Origin: Nicotiana tabacum
Lineage: Eukaryota; Streptophyta; Magnoliopsida; Solanales; Solanaceae
Length of the DNA stretch: 64,000 nt
Assembly (NCBI RefSeq): GCF_000715075.1
Contig: NC_134080.1
Location: forward strand, 33,398,758-33,462,757
Direction of reading: 5' to 3'
In this document: in pieces, positions 21,843 through 32,917 of the stretch
Position numbering within the stretch: position 1 is the stretch's first letter
How the letters are laid out: every line of letters starts with the position of its first letter
Program-made: the position numbers and the translations under genes
Notes under the pieces: model-generated
What the model was told of the DNA's origin: nothing
The model's database searches: none
Seen by the model: the letters and a program-made list of their open reading frames with translations, nothing else

Positions 21843-22654
21843 AAGGATTTTCGGGTAAAGATAAAATGAGCAATTACGAGCGATTTTTGTCCATTTGAAA
21901 CTCAATGGGAAACAACTTTTGGAAAAATTCTGACCGAACCTTGCTTCGGAGGTTGTCTACATATTCTTGGCTATAAAGGAATCAGGTCAGCGTAGTTCTG
22001 GAAGTTTTGATAGCTGGGACTACCGGAAAACTGTGATTTCACTACTGTTGCTACTGTTTTTGTTTGTTGAGCACCTTATTACACTAAAATTAAAAATGAA
22101 AAGCAAACTAGCTAAGCCTATCAACTACGAGTTACAAGATTCCTATCTATAAACCTTCTAAAGCTTGATCTTGAGTCTTGGCTAGTTCTTCCTGTAGACT
22201 CTGATCTGAATCTTGATGCTCGTTAGCTGCAACCGCTGGTTCATTCTTCTTCAGCTTCTCGGGTCAAGGCAAGACATGCAAAGCTTGTGACTTCAAGGAT
22301 ATCTTGAGAAGTCTGCATCTTTTCTCCGCTTCTACACTTAGAGTTAACTTCTTTTTCTTGTTTTTCTTTATTTTATTTGAATCGAGACTTCTTCTTTTGG
22401 TTGCCTCGAAACTTGTGCCTCAAGGTAAAAGACTGTTCAGGCACCAAAACAAACAAAAGAATGAAATTTTTTTGCCCCAGTTTTCACTAGGAATATTTCG
22501 TGAGTTATTGTAATAAAAATCTAAACTACCTCTTTATTGAAAGCAATAAAATCAGGACTGTATATCCTTGGAAAAAAGAGATTAGGGAGTGGAACCCTAT
22601 ATCTAAAATGAAATCAACTGGGGATCGGAGGCCCTAAGTTGGGAAGATTACCAA

Positions 22655-23280
22655 GTTATGCTGGAAAAATGACTGGGTTATGTCGGAAAGGTCCTCGGGT
22701 TATGCCGGGGAAGGTCATTGTGTTATGCCGGAAAGGTCCACGGGTTATACCGGGAAATTCATCGGGTTATGCTGAAAAAGGTCCTCGGGTTATGCCGGGA
22801 AGGTCAACGAGTTATGCCGGGAAAGTCATCGGATTATGCCGAAAAAGGTCCTCGGGGTATGCCGGGGAGGTCCATGGGGTATGCCGGGGAGGTCCACGGG
22901 TTATGCCGGAAAAGTCATCGGATTATGCTGGAAAAGGTCCTCGGGTTATGCCGGAGAGGTCCACGAGTTATGCCGGGAAAGTCATCATGTTATGCCGGAA
23001 AAGGTCCTCGGGTTATGCCGGGAAAGTCATCGGGTTATGCCGGAAAAGGTCCTCGAGTTATGCTGGGGAGGTCTACGGGTTATGCCGGGAAAGTCATCGG
23101 GTTATGCCGGAAAAGGTCCTCGGTTTATGCCGGGGAGGTCCACGGGTTATGCCGAGAAAATCATCGGGTTATGCTAGAAAAGGTCCACGGGTTATGCCGG
23201 GAAAGGTCATCGGGTTATGCCCGAAAATATCCTCGGGTTATGCCGGGGAGGTCCACGGGTTATGCCAGGGATCAACTAGG
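22655..23280. repeat. 22/23-bp tandem array, about 28 units
   Basis: Units of the form GTTATGCCGGGAAAGTCATC+GG (22 bp), GTTATGCCGGAAAAGGTCCT+CGG (23 bp) and GTTATGCCGGGGAGGTCCAC+GG (22 bp) alternate, often in a 67-bp three-unit order. Units differ by point changes. No stop codon occurs in any forward frame over most of the array, so three overlapping open frames of about 110-215 codons appear. I consider these non-coding artefacts because the only consistent gene context is on the other strand. Confidence 0.95.
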
Positions 23281-24257
23281 GAGTGAGATCCTATACTGGA
23301 AAAGGCTACCAGGTTATGCTAGCAGTGACTATGGAATGTGACCCTATGTTGGAAAAATGTAGCTAGAGATTGGAGACCCTAAGCTACCATGATTTTGAAT
23401 TTTTCTTCTTCTTTTATTTTTAATTTAATTTAATTTTATTCAGGAGAATGAATGAAGAGTTTAAAAAGGACTTCCCTTTTCGGGTCAACTTTTGCTGCAT
23501 AACCATTTTGGTTTCTGTGTGCCTTGCTTTTATTGCACATGCTTCTTGCAAGATTGTTTTGGACTGCACCTGTTTTCCTGTTTTCAAATCAAAGACAATT
23601 TGTCAGTTCGAAACGGTGGTTGGTTTTGTGGCCTTGATTATTTTGATCACTTGATCTCGGCCCAATTCTTTCGATGAAAATCTCCATTGCTCGTTGGCTT
23701 TCTGGAGATCGATTTCCTTTCTAAACACATGGATCTTTACTTTCCAAAATTCCACATGATGGTTAACGCGTGTGGGGCTTTGGCCTTTTCATCTTATTTT
23801 GCCTTTATGGGCACTTGACTTTGGATTTCTTTCCTTTTCAATAATTTTGACTCTAGAGCATCCGCCATAATGGCCAATTGAGATTTACTTGATGCATCTG
23901 CTGAGGTTGGGTGCCCCTTTTTTGAATTTTAACTTTTGTCAAACAAAACCTTGTGAAACCAATCTTGCCAGCTTTTCTTTGTATTAGTTTCGAAGGAGAA
24001 TTGGACCGAAAGGGATTCAAAGAAAAGTAAACAAAGGACAGGATAATGCATTTAAACGAGAAGGGTCTCTTTCGGGGAAAGGAAAGAAGGACTTATCTAG
24101 AGTGCATGCAGACTTCAATAGACATGACATGCTTCTTGGATTGGATACCCGATCTGTGCAAACCATCCAACTCTCATGAATCCATCATAACTCATACCTT
24201 AAAATCGAGGAAACTTTGCCAGGACTCTTATGGTTGTAAGTGATTCCTTTTTCAATC

Positions 24258-24430
24258 AATGGCGCCCTTTGCGGGTTTTCACCAACTGACCTCTCTCATT
24301 TCTCTTCTCACCGTCGCCTTATAGTGCTCTCGGTGCGTTTTCACTAACAAAAGTCTCTCATTTTTAATTTCTCTTCTCTCCATCGCCTTACGATGCTCGT
24401 GTGGGTTTTCACCAATAAGACTCTATCATT
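24258..24430. repeat. Threefold imperfect tandem repeat of about 75 bp
   Basis: GGGTTTTCACCAA or GCGTTTTCACTAA, then TCTCTCATTT, TTTCTCTTCTC and CATCGCCTTA(C/T)(G/A) recur three times in the Ogre 3' region. They are non-coding. Confidence 0.65.
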
Positions 24431-24879
24431 TTATTTCTCTCATTTGATGGTATCAGATCCAAGTAACCACCTCTTTCAATCTTGAACATTTTTACCGATT
24501 GATCGGAAGGACTTTAACAGGATTTGGGGTAAAAAGAGTTTGGATTGAATACCAACTTTGGAACCTTTCAAGCGAACCATCACCGAACCATTATAACTTC
24601 TACCCCAGTTTCAACTTTAGAGGGAATGTGGATTTTTGTTTTGGTGTGACTGAACCCCAGAGAGAGGCTGCCTACGCATCCTTTCGGAATCAAGTCGAAT
24701 GTATTTCAGGAAACTTTGTTTTTGATTTTTTTGACAAACATTTTCCGGTTCCAAAGAAGGTAATCAAAGAAAGGTGACCGGCTCAAAATGTTTGAAAAGG
24801 GTTAACAGTTTTTGGGTAGCGAGAATAAAATCCTTCGTCATCCCAATCGGAGTATATCTGTATCGTAGAAGAGTTAAAC

Positions 24880-25936
24880 ATAATACCTTTTGACCGCATT
24901 TGCATTGACTACTATTTCAGGGTCGTTTCCTTCAATGTCTCCCAAGTACAATGCCCCTTTTGGCAACAATTTTCTTATAATGTACGGGCCCTTCCAGTTT
25001 GGAGCAAACTTTCTTTTGCTTCCTTATGATGTGGGAGAATACGTCTCAAAACAAGCTGCCCCACTTCAAAGCTCCTAGGCCGCACTTTCTTGTTGTAGGC
25101 ACGGGCCATTCTTTGTTGATACAACTGCCTGTGGCAAACTGCAGCCATTCGCTTTTCATCAATCAAGGTTAACTATTCCAGATGGGTCTTGACCCATTCA
25201 CTATCCTCAATCTCAGCTTCAAAGATGATTCGAAGGGATGGAATTTCAACTTCTGCGGGTATTACGACTTCAGTTCCATAAACCAATAGATAGGGTGTTG
25301 CCCAACTGATGTGCGCACGGTTGTGCGATATCCCAACAATGCAAAAGGCAACTTTTCATGCCATTGCCTAGAACTATGAATCATTTTCCTGAGGATCTTC
25401 TTGATGTTTTTGTTCGCCGCTTCAACAATACCATTGGCTTTGGGCCGATAAGGGGTGGAGTTCCGATGCATGATCTTAAATTGTTTGCATACCTCTCTCA
25501 TCAAATGACTGTTCAAGTTTGCAGCATTGTCTGTAATGATAGTTTTAGGAATACCAAAACAACAGATAATGTTGGAATGCACAAAATCCACCACTGCTTT
25601 CTTAGTGATGGTTTTGAGAGTGAGTGCTTTGACCCACTTTGTGAAGTAGTCAATGGCAACTAGTATGAATCTGTGCCCATTTGAAGATTTTGGCTCGATT
25701 GTCCCAATGACATCCATACCCCAAGCAAAGAATGACCACAGTGCTGACATAAGATATAATTCTAAAGGCGGTGCATGAATCAGGTCGCCGTGTACCTGAC
25801 ACTGATGACACTTTCGGACAAAACTGAAGCAATCCTTTTCCATAGTCATCCAGTAATAACCTGTTCGAAGGATTTTCTTTGCAAGGACGTATCCATTCAT
25901 ATGGGAACCGCACACTCCTGCGTGCACTTCATTCAT
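24880..25936 (-). pseudogene. Ogre integrase
   Basis: The intact frame runs from 25936 to 25262 (224 residues) and continues with stops to about 24880. The zinc-binding HHCC region has HAGVCGSHMNG then CHQCQVHGD. The catalytic core has Asp in WGMDVIGTIEP, Asp in IITDNAANLNSHLM, and Glu in NGIVEAANKNIKKILR, so the DDE triad is present. The C-terminal piece at 25166-24975 (RMARAYNKKVRPRSFEVGQL) is the usual Tat-type GPY/F-proximal segment. Integrase inserts the cDNA; here it cannot work as part of a broken polyprotein. Confidence 0.9.
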
Positions 25937-26924
25937 GATTCTTCCGGCCTATTGGGTATCCACACATCTTAGAAGGTTTAGATCTGGAGTCCTTTTGTAC
26001 AAAGAAGTCTCCGCTAAAAAAGAAACCACTGGTAAGCCTTCTAATGGTTCTCTTTTGGTCTCCACTAGCTTGCTCGGGATATTCTTTTGTTTTCAAGAAT
26101 CTTTTGATATCATGATACCATGGCTGAATATCAGGCTCTATTTCAACTGCACTGCAATAACCATGTCTTTCTCGGATTTGGATTTCCAATGGGTCATTGT
26201 GGACATTGCCTAAATACGGCAGCATCGAGGCCAAAGTAGCTAGTGCATCGGCTAACTCATTGTGAAACTGAATGTACCTGAACTCAATAGATTTGAACCG
26301 TTTGCTAAGAACTTCCACATGTTGCATGTATGGAAGAAGCTTGACATCCCGAGTTTCCCATTCACCTTGATCTTGTCGGATAATCAAGTCAGAATCTCCC
26401 ATGATTAAAAATTCTTCCACATCCTGATCGATTGCCATGTTCATGCCCATAATGCAGGCTTCATACTCGGCAGTGTTGTTCGTGCAGAAAAACCAAAGTC
26501 GGGCTATGGCCGGATAGTGCTGACCAGTGGGCGAAATCAAAATTGCCCCAATCCTGACGCCTTTTGCATTCACAACTCCATCGAAGAACATTTTCCAAGC
26601 ATTAGTGTCCTCTGGAATTACCTCAACTGAATTTACTTCCTCGTCCGGAAAGTAAGTATTCAAAGGCTGATATTCATCATCAACGGGATTCTCAGCTAAG
26701 TGATCCACCAAGGCTTGAGCTTTCATCGCTGTGCGGGTGACATAGACTATGTCGAACTCGGTGAGCATGATTTGCCATTTTGCTAACCTTCCCGTGGGCA
26801 TTGGCTTTTGGAATATGTACTTCAAAGGATCCAATCTGGTTATGGGGTAGGTCGTGTAGGCCAACAAGTAATGCCTAAGCTTCTGAGCGACCCAAGTTAG
26901 GGCGCAACAAGTTCTTTCCGACAA
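25929..26924 (-). pseudogene. Ogre RNase H region, with second RNase H
   Basis: This is in frame with the RT upstream. The first RNase H (connection-type) is seen at CCALTWVAQKLRHYLLAY and MLTEFDIVYV. A second, archaeal-type RNase H follows with MFFDGVVNAKGVRIGAIL (Asp), TNNTAEYEACIMGM (Glu), MGDSDLIIRQ (Asp) and FHNELADALATLAS (Asp). A second RNase H downstream of the first is characteristic of the Tat/Ogre lineage. Stops just upstream separate it from the RT frame. Confidence 0.88.
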
Positions 26925-26978
26925 AGGTTATTTGGCTTCATAACTAGTGAACTTCTTGCTCAAGTAGTATATGGCTTG

Positions 26979-28289
26979 TTACTTTTTCCCGGTCACATCA
27001 TGTTGCCCAAGAACACATCCAAAGGAATTCTCCGACACTGTCAAGCACAAAAAGAAATGCCTTCTAAGCTCGAGCGGAACCAATGCTAGCGGATTCGACA
27101 GATATTCTTTGATTTTGTCGAAAGCTTCCTGACACTCATCTGTCCATCTAATCGCCGCATCTTTCTTCAACAACTTAAATATGGGCTCACACGTGGAAGT
27201 CAATTGAGTAATGAATCTACTGATATAATTTAACCTACCCAGCAGACTCATAACCTCTTTCTTGGTTCTAAGAGGAGGCAAATCCCGAATAGACTTTATC
27301 TTTGTTGGATCTAGCTCAATGCCCCTCCGACTGACTACAAACCCCAAAAGTTTCCCAGATGGTAGTCCAAATGCGCACTTGGCTAGATTTAACTTCAAGT
27401 CATACTTACGCAGATGCTCAAAGAACTTTCTTAGATCCCACACATGGTCATCTTGCATTCTTGATTTAATGATCACATCATCCACATACACCTCAATTTC
27501 CTGGTGCATCATGTCATGGAAAATGACAGTCATAGCTCTCATGTAAGTTGCCCCGGCGTTCTTTAAACTGAATGACATGACTCTATAACAATAAGTACCC
27601 CAAGGTGTGGTGAAGGCCATCTTTTCTGTATCCTCTTCATCCATTAGGACTTGATGATACCCAACATAACAATCTACGAAAGATTATATCTCATGTTTGG
27701 CACAGTTGTCAACAAGGATGTGGATGTTTGGTAATGGAAAGTTGTCCTTAGGGCTCGCTTTGTTCAAATCCGAATAGTCAACACACAATCGGGTTTGCCA
27801 TCTTTCTTTGGCACTAGGACCACATTAGCCAACCATGTGGTGTATCGGATCACACCCGCTTTCAACTGCTTGGTGACTTCTTATTTAATCTTGTCACTGA
27901 TATCTGTTTTAAACTTTCTCAGCTTTTGTTGAACAGGGGTAACCGAGGTAAGTTGGCAATTTATGTACCACTAAATCAACACTCAGTCCTGTCATATCAT
28001 CATAGGACCAGGCAAATACGTCTTTGAATTCAAACAAAAGTTGTATCAATGCATCCCTAGTCCTTTCATCAGTGTGAATGCTTATCATGGTTTCATGGAC
28101 CTCTTCTGAACTACCCAAATTAATTGGCTCAGTTTCATTTAAGTTTGGCTTAGGCTTATTCCCAAATTGTTCCAATTCTCGGTTTATTTCCCTAAAAGCC
28201 TCATCTTTACCGTATTCTGGTTCTTGATTCATTATTTCACAGTTAGATAGCGTGTTAGGATCCAGGCATGAAGTCCGCAAGCATGTCAT
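26979..28289 (-). pseudogene. Ogre reverse transcriptase
   Basis: The frame from 28289 contains the pre-RT segment FKDVFAWSYDDMTGL. After a disturbed stretch (27908-27650) it resumes with FTTPWGTYCYRVMSF, then the catalytic box IEVYVDDVIIKS, CAFGLPSGKLLGFVVS and LLGRLNYISRFI. The YVDD motif is intact. Frame breaks and a stop in the palm region make it inactive. Confidence 0.9.
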
Positions 28290-28812
28290 GTTATTTAAGT
28301 CCGCATTATTAGAACTGAAAGAAGAAATAAGAAAAACAACAAAATTAGAAAGAGTAAAGAAAGAGATTCATAGACGAGGAAATATTGATTTCATTTCATT
28401 GAATTTGAATATAGAAGGGTCTACATTGGAATTTTAAAGACAAAAAACTAAAGACATTCGAGTTACACCCTGAAATAACTCAGAATACAGAAAAGATGGC
28501 AAGACTGAACTACCGAGATTCTCATCTGACTGGGAACAGAGTAGCCTTCCAATTTTGAAGCTTGGCTTTGGTCCCTATATACTGCACCTCAGCAGTGCTT
28601 GAGACTTCACCCGGATGGACCATATAAGCCTCAAATAACATTTGCCCTATTACCCCACAAATGTCCTCAATTTCTTCGGCTGTGAAGGCCTCATCTTCTT
28701 CCTCTATGTACCTTGGTTTAACAAAAGTTCTAGCGAGATGCGGGACCGACTGAGGTAAAACCCACCCATCGTTCTTACGTTCTTTAGCCCATTTTACGTC
28801 GGCTTCTGTAGC
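28290..28812 (-). other. Non-coding gap between Ogre protease and RT (possible intron)
   Basis: No coherent frame links the protease to the RT here, and the two are in different frames. In described Ogre elements an intron between these regions is spliced out. The position fits, but I have not identified splice sites. Confidence 0.4.
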
Positions 28813-29940
28813 TTAGAAACCGACACCAAAGAAGTTCTCACTGGCAGTCAAGGTGATGGGCTCCGTATTGCTTTGCAAAGATGCCCCAAGCCCTTTCTCG
28901 GGCTTGTAGCCATGTCTGATCATCTCACTGGTAACCATGATTGATGCGTTGGACAAAAAAGGTTGAGGACATGAGGTTCCTTCCTCACATTGGTCTGCGA
29001 CCACAATCTCAAAAGCTTGGTAGACTATGTGCTCGCTAGCTTCTTTAGCCTCCAGACATGGGAATGACGTGTCCCTATAAATTGATTGCTCATCTTCTCT
29101 ATGGACCACGATTTCTTGGTCTTCATGCTCAAACTTAACCATCTGGTGGAGAGTAGAAGGTATGGCCTCCGTCGCATGAATCCAAGGCCTTCCTAGGAGA
29201 AAATTGTAGAAGGTGTCCATGTCCAAAACCTAAAATGTCACTTCAAAATCCACAGGGCCGATGGTTAGGATCAAATCAATCTCCCCTATCGTGGCCCTTT
29301 TGATGTCGTCAAATGCACGCACGCAAACATTATTGGTCCTGATCCTTTTAGTCCCAATTTCAATTCTTTGTAGGGTTGAGAGAGGGAATATGTCAACTCC
29401 AGATCCACCATCCAACATAACTCTTAACCCTTCACACTTAACGATCAGATGAAAAGCTTTGTTGTGGGCAGCCCCTTCTAGTAGTAGGTTATTTTGACTA
29501 AAGGAGATCCGATTGACTTCAAAAAATCGTTCCATCATTCTTTCCAATTGCTCAATAGTGGTCTCGACCGGAACATATACCTCATTAAGGATTTTTATCA
29601 GCACTTTCTGATGTTCAATCGAGCTTATGAGTAGAGACAAAAGTGAGACCTAGGAAGGAGACTTCCGGAGCTGGTCAATTACATTGTAGTCCACGGTTTT
29701 CATCTTTCGGAAGAATTCCTCTGCCTCTTCGGCACCGACTGGCTTTTTAAGTGAAAAACGCTTCTGTTTGGTATTGTTCACTTCTTCCAGATTGAGTTAC
29801 CTCCCAGACGGATTTGTTTCATTCACTTCCCCTATGATTTCTCTTCCCTTGTATGTCACTACCGCTTTGTTGTAGTTATAGGGGATGGCAGTGGGATCCT
29901 TTATGGGCTTATGTGGTGCGCGACTGATAACCATAGACTC
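28813..29940 (-). pseudogene. Ogre protease with G-patch-like motif
   Basis: One frame runs from about 29940 through stops near 29651 (TAG where related sequence has CAG) and 29227, ending at 28813. The aspartic protease site is VMLDGGSGVDIFPLSTL, keeping Asp-Gly/Ser-Gly chemistry. The second hallmark is FLLGRPWIH. Downstream, MIRHGYKPEKGLGASLQ is a G-patch-like stretch, known after the protease in Tat-group and some retroviral polyproteins. The enzyme would cleave gag-pol; two stops disable it. Confidence 0.82.
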
Positions 29941-30031
29941 AGTCAGCCTGGGTGAAATTACCGGCCCTCACGCCACATAAATCCCCTTTGGTACGTACAT
30001 CTATGGTACCGTCAGCATGACCTTATTTTGT

Positions 30032-32050
30032 TCAAACCTTTTGGGGGGGACTCAACACAAACTGTTCTTTCCTGGGTGCCCTGGGAACATATATAATGGC
30101 ATCTTTGGGAGGTACTGCCCTGGTCTTGGTTTCCACAACCTTTTCTACGCTTTGAGGAATGGGATTGTTTTTCTTCCCATCCTTAACTTGCTTTGCTACC
30201 GTTTTGGGCTTCTTTTTAACATCAACAATAGCAATGATTGATTTCAAAGTTGGGTCAAACTCTTTGTCTTCAAAGATCATCCTAATAACCGGCCCATTGT
30301 TGTGAGCTGGTAATGGGTTGTTGGTTACATTGGAGACCTCTTCATCCCTTAGCACTACCCATTTTTGTTCTATCAGGTTTTCAACTACCCTTTTTAGTGT
30401 CCAACAATCCTCAGTGTCATGCCCTTCTTCCCCTGAATGATAAGCACATCGAGTACCGTGTCGGTAGGAGGGCGACTCTGGATTTTGCCTGTTTAGAGGT
30501 ACGGGCTGCAACAGACCCATTTGGACCAACTTTGGTAAGAGGCTGGAATATGACTCACCAATGGGCGGGAAGTTGTTCTTTCTAGGTGGCTCACGAGCAT
30601 GGGCGTTATATGGAAAGTTATTCTGTGGGGGACGGGGATTGTATGGAGCTTGGTGAGGAAGGTTATTTCTGGGAAGTGGAGCTCGGTTCTGGTTATACTG
30701 TTGTTGTGGCTGAGTGTATGGCTGGGCATCCATCACTGCATAGGGTTGAGGAGTCATGGCATATGCCGCATCTTGGTGAGGGTAACAATGTTGCGGGGTG
30801 TTTGAGGAAGAACCGAAGTAACCTCGGGGTTGACGAGGGTTTATCAGCCCGAGGCCATCATTGCCACTTTTTCTTTCTTTTTTCGATTTGCTGCACCTCC
30901 TGAACCGCTCTGGATTGCTTGAGAAGTATCTCTTATAGTCGATTGGCTCAAGATGCGACCCGTTTTCAAACCATTCTCTACCATTCCCCAATCTTTATGG
31001 CTTTCGCAAACGACTTGCCCATAGTGGACATCATGTTTTGGAAGTAATAAACCTCTTGGGCTTGCAGGAAGACACTGACCATTCGGTCTCATCCATTGGG
31101 GGTTTCACCCGGGCAGTTTTTTCACGCCACTTGACGGTGTACTCTCGGAAGCTCTCCAAAGACTTTTTCTTGAAATTAGACAAAGAGTTTCTATCTAGAG
31201 CTATGTCCATGTTGTACTGGAACTGTCTGACAAAGTCTCGGGCCAAGTCATCCCATATGTGCCAGGGGGAGATGTCTTGGTCCATATACCATTCGGACGC
31301 AATTCCAACTAGACTCTCCCCGAAGTAAGCCATTAGGAGCTCTTTTTTTCCGCCCGCTCCCCTCAGCTGATTGCAATACCTCTTCAGGTGAGCTATGGGG
31401 TTCCCATGTCCGTCATACTTTTCAAACTTAGGAGTCTTAAAACCGACGGGCAGATGAACATGCAGGAACATGCATAAGTCAACATAGGAGACACTTTTCT
31501 GACCACTCAGGCCTTGTATGTTCTTGAGACTTTATTCTATGCTTTTTATTTTTCGAGTGATCTCATCTTGCTCGGGATTCTTTACAGTTCTATCTTGTCC
31601 CGCAGTAAACTCATACCGAGGTTTTTGAGGGTAGGAGTTTGTGGTGAAATGAGCCGTGTCTGATGGAAATGATGGTATTTGGAAAGTAAAGGATGACGAC
31701 TCAAAGCTTGGCCTGGGCAATGCTGGCTGTGCCATAGCTGAGGTTGGCAGTGCGGTGAATATGTTAGAAGCCACTCCCGAAATCAGTGCCTGGGGGCAAA
31801 CCTCAGAAGGCGTTCCGGCGAAGTGAGCTGACATGGTGGGGTATCCAAGTGTGGTGTTTGGGTAATTTATAGGGACATTCGAGGTTCCACTTGTTCTGGG
31901 AATCAGCTTGGGAAAACCAGGTATTGCGCTAGGCGGCTCTCTACCGTTAGACCAATTGTCCCATATTTCCAACATACGGAGACGCAGTGCCCAGTTCTCT
32001 TCAGCAGTTGCTGACTCTGATGTCGAAATGATCGATAATGGGCTATCCTC
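30032..32050 (-). pseudogene. Ogre gag
   Basis: The frame from 31975 opens within a proline- and serine-rich region. The gag core follows after a stop (31531): FKTPKFEKYDGHGNPIAHLK, YFGESLVGIASEWYMDQD and FVRQFQYNMDIALDRNSL. Two frameshifts lie near 31100 and 30990. The C-terminal half is rich in Pro, Gln and Asn and carries a variant zinc knuckle, CAYHSGEEGHDTEDCWTLK (Cys, His, His, Cys). It ends in a basic segment. Gag would form the particle; this copy is broken. The true N-terminus lies upstream of 31975 and is frame-disturbed. Confidence 0.85.
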
Positions 32051-32917
32051 CGGGATGGGAATTGTTGGTAGATAACACTATGATGACATTTCGACACATT
32101 CTTTGGATCTTGTAAAGTAAGGATGCGAAGCCAAGTTACCACAAAACCAACCACCTTAAAAGCAGAACCTGATCTCGACATCAGACACAACAAACCGGTT
32201 AGTTTGAGGCAATTAACACATATGGTATCACACGTTGGGGAATGCAATGCACCTAAATAGTTAAATGTGTTTCTACATGTTTTGCAATATTTGGGTGTCT
32301 CATTTAGACTTTTGTTTACCTCCTAGGTCTTTACATCTTTCTTTTCTTTTTGGCGCTTTTCGTTATTTGCTCTCTTTTCTTTGTACTCTCTTTCCTGTAT
32401 TGTTTTCTCTCTTATTCTTGTTTTCTCTCTTTCTTTGGTTTTCTCTTCTTTTTTTTTTCCTGGTTTTCTCTTTTTTCCGGTTTTCTCTTTTATTCGAGTT
32501 ATTTAAAACTATGACCGGATTCGATGGGGATTGCTTACGTATCACGATGCCACATGAATTAGGACCATCACATAGTTCAAGGAATAAATGCGGAAATAAA
32601 AGAAAGAAACAATTTTGGTTTTTTTCAAATTTGCATTAAAACTTCTAATTTTTCTATTACAATCACTCAATTATACCTTTCTAAGAATTGAAAAACTAAA
32701 AACAGACTCTAGAAGTGGAAACTGAAATACAGACTCGAAAAGAAAATCAAGAATATATAAGTGCTTCCAAAACTACTCCAGGGGCCCATGGGACATCAGT
32801 TGGTCTTGCCACGGGCCTACGTGCAAGATCTCCTTGGAGGCGATCCAGGTCATCCATTATTTGGCGAACAAAGGTCATGACTGCGGCAAAGAAGGTGGAT
32901 CTAGTCATGTCCTCACT
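32051..32917 (-). other. Spacer between Ogre ORF1 and gag
   Basis: On the + strand it is very pyrimidine-rich at 32330-32500 (runs of TTTTCTCT), i.e. purine-rich in the element's sense. No coding frame is convincing. Confidence 0.5.

Larger units (their letters stand above)
21843..24880 (-). other. Long 3' non-coding region of the Ogre element
   Basis: Between integrase and the PPT lies about 3 kb without a convincing gene. It holds the 22/23-bp array (22655-23280) and a threefold repeat of about 75 bp at 24258-24430. Apparent long frames on the + strand are products of the array. Long 3' regions with tandem repeats are known for Ogre elements. Confidence 0.7.

Noticed and set aside
22655..23280. 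CRISPR-like regular repeats
   Set aside because: There are no unique spacers: units are contiguous 22/23-bp tandem copies. The organism is a plant.
22639..23341. Three overlapping open frames of 113-215 codons rich in Gly, Arg, Ser and Tyr
   Set aside because: They are direct products of the stop-free 22/23-bp array, exist in all three frames at once, and lie antisense in a retrotransposon 3' region. I treat them as repeat, not genes.
32265..32639. Phe/Leu-rich open frame resembling a membrane protein
   Set aside because: It comes from a pyrimidine-rich spacer between Ogre ORF1 and gag, antisense to the element.
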